Assembly (NCBI RefSeq): GCF_001008165.2
Contig: NZ_CP011452.2
Location: 2,790,001 to 2,854,000 of the forward strand
Direction: 5' to 3'
Source: Croceibacterium atlanticum
GTDB lineage: Bacteria; Pseudomonadota; Alphaproteobacteria; Sphingomonadales; Sphingomonadaceae
Length of the DNA: 64,000 nucleotides
This document shows positions 41,612 to 52,093 of this stretch, piece after piece. A program made the translations under genes and the position numbers. The stretch's first letter is position 1; every line of letters starts with the position of its first letter. The notes under the pieces are model-generated. The model did not search any database and was not told the origin of the DNA. It saw only the letters and a program-made list of their open reading frames with translations.

Positions 41612-43447
41612 TCAGGCGGCCAACGGCTCATTCTCCTCCAGGGCCGGCGCATCGGGCCTGACCTCGATCCCGCGATCCCCACCGCCGCAGGTTTCCCTAT
41701 CGGTATCGTCAGATTCGGCGAGCCAGCGTGCGCGATCAGCGGCGGCTACCGTTCCGACCCCGCCGCGCGCAGTATAGGCAGAAGGCGGGAAGGTCATCCA
41801 GCGCGGCACCCACCGCTCGACCTTGGGGCGTCCGTTCACGCCGGTCAGGTGGTCGGCGATCAGCCCCTTGAGCGTGGCGCCTTTTTCAGTCGCATTGGCG
41901 CTGGCGACGGCAGCGCCACCGACTTCGGACAGGATTGCCACCAGTACTTCCTTGTCGCGCAGAAGCCCGAAGAAGGCATCGTCGGCCTGCCAGTGATCAG
42001 CCATGTCGATGGCAAGGTGCGAACCCAGAAGTTCGATCAGCTCGCTGCCGATGGCAAGCGTCTCCGCCATGGCGAACGCCATGATCTGCATCACCTGTTC
42101 ATCGCTCAACGCCAGCAGGCGCAGCACCAGCGGCACGAGGTCGGCCCCATATCGGTCCTGACACAGACTCTCGCGCTCGACATCGAAGCCCAGCAGATCG
42201 AGAAGCTGTTTACGGCGCGCCGAATAGGCAGCCTCGGCGGAACAACCGGAAACGCTGTCATTTATCGCCGCATTGCGGCTGAAATGATCCGCTGGTTTGA
42301 CGCTCCAGTGAACCGAACCGCAGATCATGTGCGCAACGGCCACTCGCAAGGCGAGCGCGGAGTCGCTTGCCAGAGCCTCGCGCACTACGGCATGCCGATG
42401 AAGATCGACATAGCTTGCCAGCGTCGCAGTCAGTTCGGGCCGGTTTGGCTTCTCGTCCACCTGCTCGCCGCGCGCGCGTTTCGCCGCCGCCTGCGCTTCG
42501 CGGCGGGTCACATAGCCTTCGTGGAACACCGCCTCGCCATTGACGCGCAACTGAATATAGACGCGCCCGCCTTTGCGCTTCGACGCATGGTCAAATTCCC
42601 AGATCGAGAATTGCTCGATGGGCGGGACGATCACCGCATCGGCCCAGCCCGCTTCGAGATAGGCGGCCTTGCGCTTTTCCACCTCGGCCATCTGCGCTTG
42701 CCAGAAGGCATCGCTGTCCGCGAAATAGCCATCCTCGCCAAACAGATCGGCAACGATCTGGCCGGAATAGCTTTCCAGATCGAACAGTGCGACAGCGGTC
42801 GAAATCGACGTACCGCCGAACAGCCATGATTTGAGCTGGCTGCCGCGCGGGGCATAGGTTTCGGGATCGTCGAAGAGCGCCAGCCAAGCCTTTTGCTGCG
42901 CTTTGCTCGCGAGTGTCAGGTGACGCATGGTTGCCGCGTCGATCTCGTCGGCGCGGTAGGCTTCACGGATGTGCGGCAGGAGATTGCCGAGCGCGAGAAT
43001 ACGTTTCACCTGCGTTTCGGTGAGCGCGAAGGTTGCGGCAATGTCATCGACGCTGCGTCCTTCCTTCACGAGGCGGGTGAAGCTCTCCCATTGCGTGACC
43101 TCATCGGGTTCCTGCCGCAGCAGGTTCTCGATCATCGAGATTTCGAGCGCCTCTGCGTCGTCGCCTTCGCCGATGACGATGCAGGGAAGGCTGCGTTCGC
43201 CGCCGCATTCCTTGGCGGCTTCGATACTGGCGAAATAGCGCCGCTTGCCCGCCAGTATCTCGAAATGCTCGGGCTTGCCGCCAACATCCCGCTTGGGGGA
43301 AGAAACGCCGCGGACGAACAGCGGCGACAGCACGCCGCGCGCCTTCACCGATGGTAATATGTCACTGACGTCGGGCAGCTTGCGGCCGCGCCGCATATTG
43401 AGGGCCGAAACGGAAAGTCGCTCGAGCGGAATCTGGACGATCTGCAT
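41612..43447 (-). CDS. Large ParB/RepB-like partition protein
   Basis: 611 residues from ATG 43447 (AAGGAG upstream). The N-terminal ParB nuclease-like domain has LSVSALNMRRGRKLPDVSDI, LAGKRRYFASIEAAK and ISMIENLLRQEPDEVTQWES, followed by a helix-turn-helix (DDIAATFALTETQVKRILAL). The long C-terminal part is unique to this ICE/plasmid ParB type, about twice the length of chromosomal ParB. It may act in maintenance of the element or as a nuclease. No parA gene is present nearby. Confidence 0.9.
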   Translation of the reverse strand: MQIVQIPLERLSVSALNMRRGRKLPDVSDILPSVKARGVLSPLFVRGVSSPKRDVGGKPEHFEILAGKRRYFASIEAAKECGGERSLPCIVIGEGDDAEALEISMIENLLRQEPDEVTQWESFTRLVKEGRSVDDIAATFALTETQVKRILALGNLLPHIREAYRADEIDAATMRHLTLASKAQQKAWLALFDDPETYAPRGSQLKSWLFGGTSISTAVALFDLESYSGQIVADLFGEDGYFADSDAFWQAQMAEVEKRKAAYLEAGWADAVIVPPIEQFSIWEFDHASKRKGGRVYIQLRVNGEAVFHEGYVTRREAQAAAKRARGEQVDEKPNRPELTATLASYVDLHRHAVVREALASDSALALRVAVAHMICGSVHWSVKPADHFSRNAAINDSVSGCSAEAAYSARRKQLLDLLGFDVERESLCQDRYGADLVPLVLRLLALSDEQVMQIMAFAMAETLAIGSELIELLGSHLAIDMADHWQADDAFFGLLRDKEVLVAILSEVGGAAVASANATEKGATLKGLIADHLTGVNGRPKVERWVPRWMTFPPSAYTARGGVGTVAAADRARWLAESDDTDRETCGGGDRGIEVRPDAPALEENEPLAA

Positions 43448-43481
43448 GATATTACTCCTTGTGGTTCGCTTGGACTGGGGT

Positions 43482-43527
43482 GGCCCCGCCCTCCGTTCGG
43501 GGGGCTTGGGAGGCGAAAGGCGGGGCC
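43482..43527. repeat. Inverted repeat between DUF2958 and parB
   Basis: Arms GGCCCCGCC (43482-43490) and GGCGGGGCC (43519-43527). It lies in the short space between the two minus-strand genes and may end or attenuate transcription. No T tract is evident. Confidence 0.4.
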
Positions 43528-43592
43528 GGTTGGTCCCGCATCGGGCGGACGGCTCCGATGCGGGCATCATTCGCCGCTATTGGCTTGGGGGC

Positions 43593-43982
43593 CTACGGCG
43601 GCGAATGTCTCCGCTCGCGCGACAGCGCCGCTTCCGCACGGGCAAGGTGATCGGGATGCTGGGTGATCTGGCCGCAAAGCCGCGCGGCTTCGGCGTAGAC
43701 CGAAAGCGGGTGCGTCGCGGCGAAGGAAAGATCGCGCTCAATGGAGAGGCCGAATGGCAGGCGCACCGAAACGATTTCGGACAGGCTGGCCGATCCGAGT
43801 TCCGGAAAACCGAAACCAAGATCACACAGACCGAACAGCGTATCTCCGTCGCCGTCGAGTTCGGAAAACAGCCAGGTCGCCGCGCCAACGGGATTGAAGA
43901 ACTTGACGACCGGCAGGTGGTCGCCCTCGCATCGGCCATTGGCCAGCAGACTCTCGTGAAGTGATGGAGTGAGAAGGTCCAT
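43593..43982 (-). CDS. DUF2958 family protein
   Basis: 129 residues beginning MDLLTPSLHESLLANGRCEG. The PVVKFFNPVGAATWLFSELD and DTLFGLCDLGFGFPELGSAS motifs define DUF2958, a small alpha/beta protein common in ICEs and plasmids. Function unknown. Member of the ArdC-DUF2958-ParB maintenance run. Confidence 0.88.
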   Translation of the reverse strand: MDLLTPSLHESLLANGRCEGDHLPVVKFFNPVGAATWLFSELDGDGDTLFGLCDLGFGFPELGSASLSEIVSVRLPFGLSIERDLSFAATHPLSVYAEAARLCGQITQHPDHLARAEAALSRERRHSPP

Positions 43983-43997
43983 GTCAGCGCCTCCGGT

Positions 43998-44216
43998 TCA
44001 GAACATTTCGAGTTGGTTGCGGGCGTTCGTGTCGAACAGCCCATGATCGGCGGGCCGCTGATCCTTGCGGGGCAGCAACGGCGCATTGGCGAGCACGGCG
44101 AGCCGGTCGCCCAACGTCACCGGGGCAACTCCGGGCACCAAGGTCTGGCAACCGGCCTCGGTGTCCTCGGCCTCGAACGCACGGCCACGCGCGGGCCAGT
44201 CAGTCTCTCTGCTCAC
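43998..44216 (-). CDS. Small hypothetical protein between ardC and DUF2958 genes
   Basis: 72 residues beginning MSRETDWPARGRAFEAEDTE. No known domain. The start overlaps the ardC-like stop by four bases and the DUF2958 gene begins 15 bases on, so it is a normal operon member. It is probably conserved with this gene group. Confidence 0.65.
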   Translation of the reverse strand: MSRETDWPARGRAFEAEDTEAGCQTLVPGVAPVTLGDRLAVLANAPLLPRKDQRPADHGLFDTNARNQLEMF

Positions 44217-45190
44217 GCCGCCTGCTCCTTGGCGGCAGCGCCGTATTGCAGCAGGAACTCGGCAGCCTTGCTGGCCTGACTGGCGGCCTTGAAGATCGCG
44301 CGATTGTCGGCGCGCAGCACTTCGAGCCAGCTGCCGAGATAGTCGGCATGGCGCACCGTTGGTTCGATGCCGAGCGCCGCACAGAGGAACGCGGAGGCCA
44401 GTTCCGCAACCAGTTCCTCACGCGCATAGGGAGCTGACCCGAAGCGTCCTGTCTGCTCGCGATCAAGCCGCGAACGGTGGCCGGTCCAGTGGCCCAGCTC
44501 GTGCAAGGCGGTGCGGTAATAGTCGATCTGGTGATGAAAGGCCGGTTGTGGCGGCACCATCACGAAATCGGCAGACGGCGAATAGAAAGCCTGCGCCCCG
44601 CCAATCCTGAAATCCGCGCCGCTGGCTGCGATCAGGTCTTCGGCAGCGCAGTGCAACTCGCGTTCGGGCAATGGCGCTGGCTCGCTGACCAGCCCAGCGG
44701 GCAGGCCGTCGCACTGCGCGGCATTGAATACAGTAAACCGTTTGAGAAACGGGATTGAGCGGACTTCCTCGCCGCTCTCGACCTGCTCGCGCCCATGTCC
44801 GTCATCGGCGTCCTTCGGAGTGAAGCGGTCGGCATAGAATATCGTGCGCCCGCGTTCACCCTTGCGAACGCAACCGCCAGCGGCCAGCGCCTGCCGAAAG
44901 GTGAGCCAGTCCTGCGAAGGATAGCCGCCCTCGATGACGGCTCCCCACAGAACAAGGATATTGATTCCCGAATAGGGACGCTTGGTCACTGCATTGTGCG
45001 GCAGGCCCGGCGCGGCCTTGGCCTTGCTCCATGGCCTAACCCACGGGAATACGCCTTCTTCAAGCTGCCCGATGATCGTCGCTGTGACTTCATCGTAGAG
45101 CGAAGCGCGGGAACGCTCCCCGCGCGCGGCGCTGCGCGCCGCCCTTCCACGCCTGCCATCATTCCGAACCTTTGACTTTCCACGCGCCAT
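44213..45190 (-). CDS. ArdC-like antirestriction protein with zincin-type domain
   Basis: 325 residues from ATG 45190. The N-terminal single-strand-DNA-binding domain has TATIIGQLEEGVFPWVRPWS, ITKRPYSGINILVLW-like sequence and QDWLTFRQALAAGGCVRKGE. The C-terminal metalloprotease-like domain has HELGHWTGH at about 227-235. ArdC proteins protect incoming single-stranded DNA from restriction in the recipient. It is notable that this ICE also carries its own restriction system. Confidence 0.92.
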   Translation of the reverse strand: MARGKSKVRNDGRRGRAARSAARGERSRASLYDEVTATIIGQLEEGVFPWVRPWSKAKAAPGLPHNAVTKRPYSGINILVLWGAVIEGGYPSQDWLTFRQALAAGGCVRKGERGRTIFYADRFTPKDADDGHGREQVESGEEVRSIPFLKRFTVFNAAQCDGLPAGLVSEPAPLPERELHCAAEDLIAASGADFRIGGAQAFYSPSADFVMVPPQPAFHHQIDYYRTALHELGHWTGHRSRLDREQTGRFGSAPYAREELVAELASAFLCAALGIEPTVRHADYLGSWLEVLRADNRAIFKAASQASKAAEFLLQYGAAAKEQAA

Positions 45191-45877
45191 CGTCGCCTCC
45201 CGAACTGCCCAAATCCGCACACCGGCCCCGGAAGGGGCGGGGTGGGCGGTGACAGCGACCAGAAAGGCGCGGGACGGCCAGCCGCACCCGCATGGAGCGA
45301 GTGGCTGAATGGTCAGCCAATCCCAAAGGGCTGCAATGGTAATGGAAGACCCGGTTCCGCAGGGCCGGGTTGCGGCTGGCCGGACCGTGCCTAGACGGGA
45401 GCGCCGCCCACCCCGCCACTTCCGCGGACCGCACCAACAACGCCGGCGCGTTCGCGCGCCGTCCGCAGCAACCTGTTCTTGCCGCCAATCTCGGCGAGCG
45501 GCCAGCGAGCTGCGAAAGGAACGGGAATGCGCACCCTGAATGAAGGCGTAAGCTACGAATTCGAGAACCGGGCGCTCCGGCGGGGCCAGTCGTCGGGGAG
45601 GCCGGTTCTTGTGCCAGCGGCAGCCGTAATCAGAGTGGCGTGCGGGGCCCGGAACGAGGATGCCGCGCCCTCAGGAGCGCATCGCCAGATGCGCGGAAAT
45701 GAGCGCGTCATAAGCCCCGCTCCGATTGACGGGGCGTTGCGGGGTGTCCCCGCAGAAGGGGTAGCCGGAGACAGCGAAGCGGCTACGGCTCAGGGGAAGG
45801 CTTTCCCCACCGCATGCTCCACCAGACGTTCTTCCCACGGTTTGCAAATCTCCGGGGAGGCGTAAGACCTCCCCGGC
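45191..45877. other. 687-base gap with a long nested inverted repeat
   Basis: No frame here is convincing as a gene. A region of 194 bases (45230-45423) can fold back on itself: outer arms 45230-45249 and 45404-45423 match in 19 of 20 positions, inner arms CGGCCAGCCGCA (45275-45286) and TGCGGCTGGCCG (45371-45382) match fully, and a small hairpin TGGCTGA-ATGG-TCAGCCA (45302-45319) lies within. It could be a structured RNA, an oriT or oriV, or a terminal-repeat element. Confidence 0.6.
45852..45876 (-). terminator. Terminator hairpin after the usg-like gene
   Basis: Perfect 9-base arms CCGGGGAGG and CCTCCCCGG with a 7-base loop, starting 2 bases after the minus-strand stop at 45878. Confidence 0.65.
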
Positions 45878-46147
45878 TCAGTCCAGCGAGATTACACCAT
45901 CGACAGCTTGCCATTCGGCAGGCCGTATCAACTGCTCATGAGCAATCCGGACCGACTGGATCTCCGCCTCGATTTCTCTACGCCAATGGTCGAGAAACCC
46001 GAACAGGACCGGAAAATCCGGCGCCGCATCATACTCCTGCCACGCAAAGAGCTGCACAAGCGAAGGATGGTCGGGAAGGAAATAATAGATTTCCGCAGTC
46101 GTCAGCCCGTACCCTTCAATTTGGGCAATAAAGGCTCGATCGCTCAT
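45878..46147 (-). CDS. Usg family protein
   Basis: 89 residues. GYGLTTAEIYYFLPDHPSLV, WQEYDAAPDFPVLFGFLDHW and RREIEAEIQSVRIAHEQLIR match the Usg family, small alphaproteobacterial proteins first described beside the tryptophan operon, function unknown. It overlaps the upstream small gene by four bases and ends at a terminator. Its presence in an ICE rather than beside trp genes is unusual. Confidence 0.85.
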   Translation of the reverse strand: MSDRAFIAQIEGYGLTTAEIYYFLPDHPSLVQLFAWQEYDAAPDFPVLFGFLDHWRREIEAEIQSVRIAHEQLIRPAEWQAVDGVISLD

Positions 46148-46380
46148 TGCACCGTGGGCCGTCCAGATTGAGGCTGGTCGACCAGATGCATGGCCGCGAG
46201 TACATCATCGACAGAGACCGGGCTTTCGAGGTCCGGAGGTTTCCGTAACGCCGGATGATCTCTCACGGCATACTGATCGGAGGCCCAGGAGGCCAGGATT
46301 GCGCGCTTCACCTCGGGCTCAAGCGAGGGACTGCGAGCGACATCGAAGGGATGAAGGTAGCGTGAGAAAGGTTGCGACAT
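46144..46380 (-). CDS. Small hypothetical protein coupled to the usg-like gene
   Basis: 78 residues, MSQPFSRYLHPFDVARSPSL at the start, then VKRAILASWASDQYAVRDHP and VDDVLAAMHLVD. Similar soluble proteins with the conserved ILASWASD stretch are found in sphingomonad stress and mobile regions; no function is known. GGAGGAAGTTCC lies before the ATG. Divergent from groESL. Confidence 0.7.
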   Translation of the reverse strand: MSQPFSRYLHPFDVARSPSLEPEVKRAILASWASDQYAVRDHPALRKPPDLESPVSVDDVLAAMHLVDQPQSGRPTVQ

Positions 46381-46499
46381 AGGAACTTCCTCCTTTCTGG
46401 CTTGTCGCTAGTTGCTCACTGCGGATCGCTCCGCCCGCAATATTTTGGACTTCGCGCATCGCTCGTCAAGATGCTGAGAAGAGGCACCAATATTGGCGT

Positions 46500-46526
46500 T
46501 TGGCACTTGGCCCAATCGAGTGCCAA
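46500..46526. promoter_or_regulatory. CIRCE element (HrcA operator) before groESL
   Basis: Arms TTGGCACTT and GAGTGCCAA around 9 bases, against the consensus TTAGCACTC-N9-GAGTGCTAA. HrcA binds CIRCE and represses groESL until heat shock. It lies 116 bases before groES and just upstream of an RpoH-like promoter. Confidence 0.85.
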
Positions 46527-46543
46527 AAAATTCCTTCGGACCT

Positions 46544-46572
46544 CTTGAAGCCGTTTTTCCCCAAAACTAGAT
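46544..46572 (+). promoter_or_regulatory. RpoH-like promoter for groESL
   Basis: CTTGAA (46544-46549), 17 bases, CTAGAT (46567-46572), close to the alphaproteobacterial sigma-32 pattern. Together with the CIRCE element this would give double heat-shock control. Confidence 0.65.
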
Positions 46573-46641
46573 CGCGCGAGTCTCCTGCCGAAAGCGGGGG
46601 AGGCGCCTTTAGTCATATCGCTTGTACAATGGAGGTTATGC

Positions 46642-46956
46642 ATGCATTTCCGCCCCTTGCACGATCGTGTGCTGGTTCGCCGCATCGAAGCGGAAGAGAA
46701 AACCGCAGGCGGCATTATCATCCCTGACACCGCGAAGGAGAAACCGACGGAGGGCGAAGTTGTCGCCGTCGGGTCCGGCGCGCGCGATGAAACCGGCAAG
46801 CTGGTCGAACTCGATGTCAAAGCCGGCGATCACATTCTGTTCGGAAAGTGGTCCGGCACCGAAGTGCGGATCGAAGGCGAAGATCTGCTCATCATGAAGG
46901 AGAACGACATCCTGGGCATTATCGAGCACACCGCCGAGCTCAAGAAAGCGGCGTAA
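46642..46956 (+). CDS. groES: Co-chaperonin GroES
   Basis: 104 residues, slightly longer than the usual 95. [20 protein letters not shown], the mobile loop ETAGGIIIP-like stretch ([15 protein letters not shown]) and [20 protein letters not shown] are classic. It caps the GroEL cage. GGAGG stands six bases before the ATG. Lies 54 bases before groEL. This is likely a second, ICE-borne copy besides the chromosomal one. Confidence 0.97.
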   Translation: MHFRPLHDRVLVRRIEAEEKTAGGIIIPDTAKEKPTEGEVVAVGSGARDETGKLVELDVKAGDHILFGKWSGTEVRIEGEDLLIMKENDILGIIEHTAELKKAA

Positions 46957-48630
<1,674 letters not shown>

Positions 48631-48640
48631 TACGGCAGCT

Positions 48641-48664
48641 GGCCCCGGCGTGAGCGCCGGGGCC
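48641..48664 (+). terminator. Terminator of the groESL operon
   Basis: Perfect 10-base stem GGCCCCGGCG and CGCCGGGGCC with a TGAG loop, 10 bases after the groEL stop, followed by CTTCACACTCTTTCT. Confidence 0.85.
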
Positions 48665-48746
48665 CTTCACACTCTTTCTGGTTCCAATCGGCATGCGGGG
48701 AGCTGGGCAATTCTCCCTGCCTGCTCCGTGCATGGAGGATTGAAAC

Positions 48747-49841
48747 ATGAAGATTGCCCAGATTGCTCCGATCGCGGAAAGCGTACCGCCGCGCCTTTAT
48801 GGAGGCACGGAAAGGATTGTTTCCTACCTGACCGAAGAACTGGTCCGCCAGGGCCATGATGTAACGCTATTCGCCAGCGGGGACTCAACGACCGCAGCGG
48901 AACTGGTTCCGATTACGGAGACCGCGCTCCGCCTCAATCCGTTGATTGTCGATGCCATTCCTCATCACATGATCCTGCTTGATGAGGTTGCGAGGCGGGC
49001 CCACGAGTTCGATGTTCTCCACTTCCATATCGACCTGTTGCATGCGCCGTTGACCCGCAGTTTTGCGAACAAGACGCTGACGACCCTTCACGGTCGTTTG
49101 GATCTTCCCGATCTTCAGCCCTTCTATCGCCGCTTCTCGGATATGCCGTTGGTGTCCATCTCGGACCACCAGCGTCAACCGATGCCGCCCGTCAACTGGG
49201 CGGGCACCGTCTACCACGGGCTTCCGCGCGATCTCTTGCCGGCCACACTGGAAGCGAAGGGAGACTATCTTGCCTTTCTCGGTCGCATTTCTCCTGAAAA
49301 GCGCCCCGACAGGGCAATTGAGATCGCTGCTCGTTCCGGCATGCCGCTCAGGATCGCCGCCAAGGTGGACAAGGCCGATCAGACATACTGGGATGAAATG
49401 ATCGCTCCGATGATCGCGGCCAATCCCAATGTCGAATTCATCGGGGAGATCGACGAACATCAGAAGGCGGAATTTCTGGGCAAGGCCCGTGCACTTCTGT
49501 TTCCAATCGACTGGCCCGAACCTTTTGGCCTGGTGATGATCGAGGCGATGGCCTGCGGTACGCCCGTCATCGCCTTTCGTTGCGGTTCCGTACCGGAAGT
49601 GATCGACGAAGGGGTTTCAGGTTACATTGTCACCGATGTGGACGAGGCGGTCCAGGCCGTGCAGCGGCTTAACGCGCTGGACCGTGCGGCCGTGCGAACG
49701 GCATTTGAAGCACGTTTCTCGGTCGAACGGATGGCCCAAGACTATGTGAAAATCTACAAGTCACTGCACAGAGGATATCTGGATGGCCTGGATGTCGACA
49801 GGTTAGTTGAAGCAGATCCGACACTCGAAAGTGAAGCCTGA
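48747..49841 (+). CDS. Glycosyltransferase family 4 protein
   Basis: 364 residues with the GT-B fold: ERIVSYLTEELVRQGHDVTL at the N-terminus, YLAFLGRISPEKRPDRAIEI, and the sugar-nucleotide E-x7-E motif in PEPFGLVMIEAMACGTPVIA. A TGGAGG site precedes the ATG. It is the first gene of an operon with a glycogen-debranching-type enzyme (20 bases later) and trehalose-phosphate synthase. A role in making or remodelling a glucan or other glycoside in stress is likely; donor and acceptor are unknown. Confidence 0.88.
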   Translation: MKIAQIAPIAESVPPRLYGGTERIVSYLTEELVRQGHDVTLFASGDSTTAAELVPITETALRLNPLIVDAIPHHMILLDEVARRAHEFDVLHFHIDLLHAPLTRSFANKTLTTLHGRLDLPDLQPFYRRFSDMPLVSISDHQRQPMPPVNWAGTVYHGLPRDLLPATLEAKGDYLAFLGRISPEKRPDRAIEIAARSGMPLRIAAKVDKADQTYWDEMIAPMIAANPNVEFIGEIDEHQKAEFLGKARALLFPIDWPEPFGLVMIEAMACGTPVIAFRCGSVPEVIDEGVSGYIVTDVDEAVQAVQRLNALDRAAVRTAFEARFSVERMAQDYVKIYKSLHRGYLDGLDVDRLVEADPTLESEA

Positions 49842-49861
49842 TTCAGGCGAGGGGAAGCGAG

Positions 49862-52081
49862 ATGGATATGGCCGTAGCTGGTTCAGATTCTGCCCGGGCG
49901 ACAGAGCCCAATGGCATCGCGAAAGCACCAACCCAGTTCTTCGTTCCGGCAACTGCCTCGTTGCATGAACGAAGACCGCGTACGCTCAAGCACGGCGACA
50001 CGTTCGCGGTGTTCGATCACAGTGGCGATGCCATCAGCGGCCATGGAAGTCCGGAAGGGCTGTATCACCGGGATACACGCCATCTCTCGCATTTCTATCT
50101 GACACTCATGGGCGGAGTGCGGCCGATTCTTCTCAGTTCCGCATTGAGAGACGACAATGCGACGTTGACCTGTGATCTCACGAATCCGGATATCCACGAT
50201 GAGGGCGGCGAATGCGTCATGCGGAATGACCTCGTCCACATCCGCAGGACGCGCTTCCTCTGGAACGGCGTCGCATATGAACGGCTGTCACTCTTCAACT
50301 ACGACGATCAGCCGCATCGATTGTCAGTGGAGATCGGTTACGCCGCTGATTTCGCCGATCTGTTCGAGGTGCGCGGCACGGTTCGCCCAAAGCGCGGAGA
50401 GCGATGCTCTCCGGTGTTCGGTGATGACCATGTGGTGCTGAGCTATATTGGCCGCGACAATCTGACGCGTCATACCACTCTGAGGTTTTCACCGCAGCCA
50501 CAGGTTATCAGCCACGATCAGGCTGTCTTCTCATTCGAATTGGGGGCAGGCGAGCGGCAATCCATTCTTATTGAGGTGCATTGCGGGGAAGCGGATCTGA
50601 ACCAGGATCTGCGTACCTCTTTCATACACTCGTTCCGGGCTGCAAGGAGGGCGTTGCGCGCATCTTCCTCGCGGGCTGCCGCAGTCGCATCATCCAATGA
50701 GATTTTCAATCAGGCGCTTCGCCGCTGTGTGGCGGACATCTACATGCTTGTCACAGACACGGAGCATGGCCCCTATCCATACGCCGGCATTCCCTGGTTC
50801 AGCACGATCTTCGGGCGCGACGCGCTTATTACAGCGTTGGAAACGCTGTGGATCGATCCGGAGATCGCTCGCGGTGTTCTGTCCTATCTCGCGGCGAAAC
50901 AGGCAAAGGAATTCGATGCGGCCGCCGATGCAGAACCTGGCAAGATCCTCCATGAGGTTCGCCGCGGTGAAATGGCGGAATTGGGAGAAGTGCCGTTCCG
51001 CCACTACTACGGCAGCATCGATTCCACCCCCCTCTTTGTCATCCTGGCCGGCGCATACCTTCAGCGTACAGATGACGTCGAATTCGCCCGAGCTATCTGG
51101 CCGAATGTCGAAGCCGCCCTGCGTTGGATCCAGGACCATGGCGACCGGGATGGCGACGGCTATGTCGAATATGGCCGACACACGCAGGAAGGGCTGGCCA
51201 ACCAGGGCTGGAAAGACAGTTACGACTCTGTTTTCCATGCAGATGGTCGCCTGGCAGCTGGACCGATCGCGCTCGCTGAAGTGCAAGCCTATGTCTATGG
51301 AGCGTGGGAAGCCGGGGCCGCGATGCTTGATCGACTGGGTAACGCCAAGGAGGCCCAGTCGCTGAAAATGCGGGCCGAGGCGTTACGCGAGCGGTTCGAC
51401 CGCGACTTCTATGACGAGGATCTCCGTACATACGTTATTGCACTGGATGGAGAGAAACGGCCCTGCCGGGTTCGTTCGTCCAATGCAGGACACGTTCTCT
51501 TTACCGGGCTTGCCAAGCCCGAGCGCGCCGCTGCCGTCGTCGAGACGTTGATGTCGCCTTCCAGTTTTTCCGGCTGGGGCATTCGTACGATTGCCACCAC
51601 CGAAGCCCGATACAATCCCATGAGTTATCATAATGGTTCGATCTGGCCACATGACAACGCGTTGATTGCGGCGGGCTTCTCCCGTTATGGATTCCGGCTG
51701 GAGGCTTCGATGATTTTCGAGGCCTTGATGGGCGCTTCAACTTATGTCGACCTCCGCCGTCTTCCGGAGTTGTTCTGCGGCTTCCCCCGTCGTCCGGTAC
51801 AGGGTCCGACCTTTTATCCGGTGGCCTGCATTCCGCAGGCATGGTCCGCGGCCGCACCGCTCTTCCTGATTCAAGCGAGTCTCGGCCTCAGTTTCGATGC
51901 GAAGGCCGAACACATCATTTTCAGCGAACCTGTTTTGCCGAACTTTCTGGATGAACTCCACATTCGCCACGTTCGCGCCGGCGATGGACATGCCGACATC
52001 ATGTTGAGGCGCTCGGGGGAGAAGGTTCTGGTCGATGTTCTGGATCGTACGGGCGACGTGCGAGTTCTGTCGATGGTCTGA
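49862..52081 (+). CDS. Amylo-alpha-1,6-glucosidase / glycogen-debranching family protein
   Basis: 739 residues. The N-terminal domain (about 30-260; TLKHGDTFAVFDHSGDAISG, GLYHRDTRHLSHFYL) is the GDE_N_bis type. The C-terminal (alpha/alpha)6 barrel contains GIPWFSTIFGRDALITALET, FRHYYGSIDSTPLFVILAGA, EGLANQGWKDSYDSV and YHNGSIWPHDNALIA, typical of GH63/GH133-like bacterial enzymes. It may release glucose from stored glucan. It lies between the glycosyltransferase and OtsA genes, so a carbohydrate stress pathway is likely. Confidence 0.9.
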   Translation: MDMAVAGSDSARATEPNGIAKAPTQFFVPATASLHERRPRTLKHGDTFAVFDHSGDAISGHGSPEGLYHRDTRHLSHFYLTLMGGVRPILLSSALRDDNATLTCDLTNPDIHDEGGECVMRNDLVHIRRTRFLWNGVAYERLSLFNYDDQPHRLSVEIGYAADFADLFEVRGTVRPKRGERCSPVFGDDHVVLSYIGRDNLTRHTTLRFSPQPQVISHDQAVFSFELGAGERQSILIEVHCGEADLNQDLRTSFIHSFRAARRALRASSSRAAAVASSNEIFNQALRRCVADIYMLVTDTEHGPYPYAGIPWFSTIFGRDALITALETLWIDPEIARGVLSYLAAKQAKEFDAAADAEPGKILHEVRRGEMAELGEVPFRHYYGSIDSTPLFVILAGAYLQRTDDVEFARAIWPNVEAALRWIQDHGDRDGDGYVEYGRHTQEGLANQGWKDSYDSVFHADGRLAAGPIALAEVQAYVYGAWEAGAAMLDRLGNAKEAQSLKMRAEALRERFDRDFYDEDLRTYVIALDGEKRPCRVRSSNAGHVLFTGLAKPERAAAVVETLMSPSSFSGWGIRTIATTEARYNPMSYHNGSIWPHDNALIAAGFSRYGFRLEASMIFEALMGASTYVDLRRLPELFCGFPRRPVQGPTFYPVACIPQAWSAAAPLFLIQASLGLSFDAKAEHIIFSEPVLPNFLDELHIRHVRAGDGHADIMLRRSGEKVLVDVLDRTGDVRVLSMV

Positions 52082-52093
52082 TGAGGAAGAGCC

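Noticed and set aside
41240-42829. 529-codon plus-strand frame opposite parB
   Set aside because: Most of it mirrors the ParB-like gene, which has a ribosome-binding site and known motifs.
45479-45865. 128-codon plus-strand frame in the geneless region beside ardC
   Set aside because: Poor start, Arg/Ala-rich composition, and it runs into the terminator hairpin of the opposite gene.
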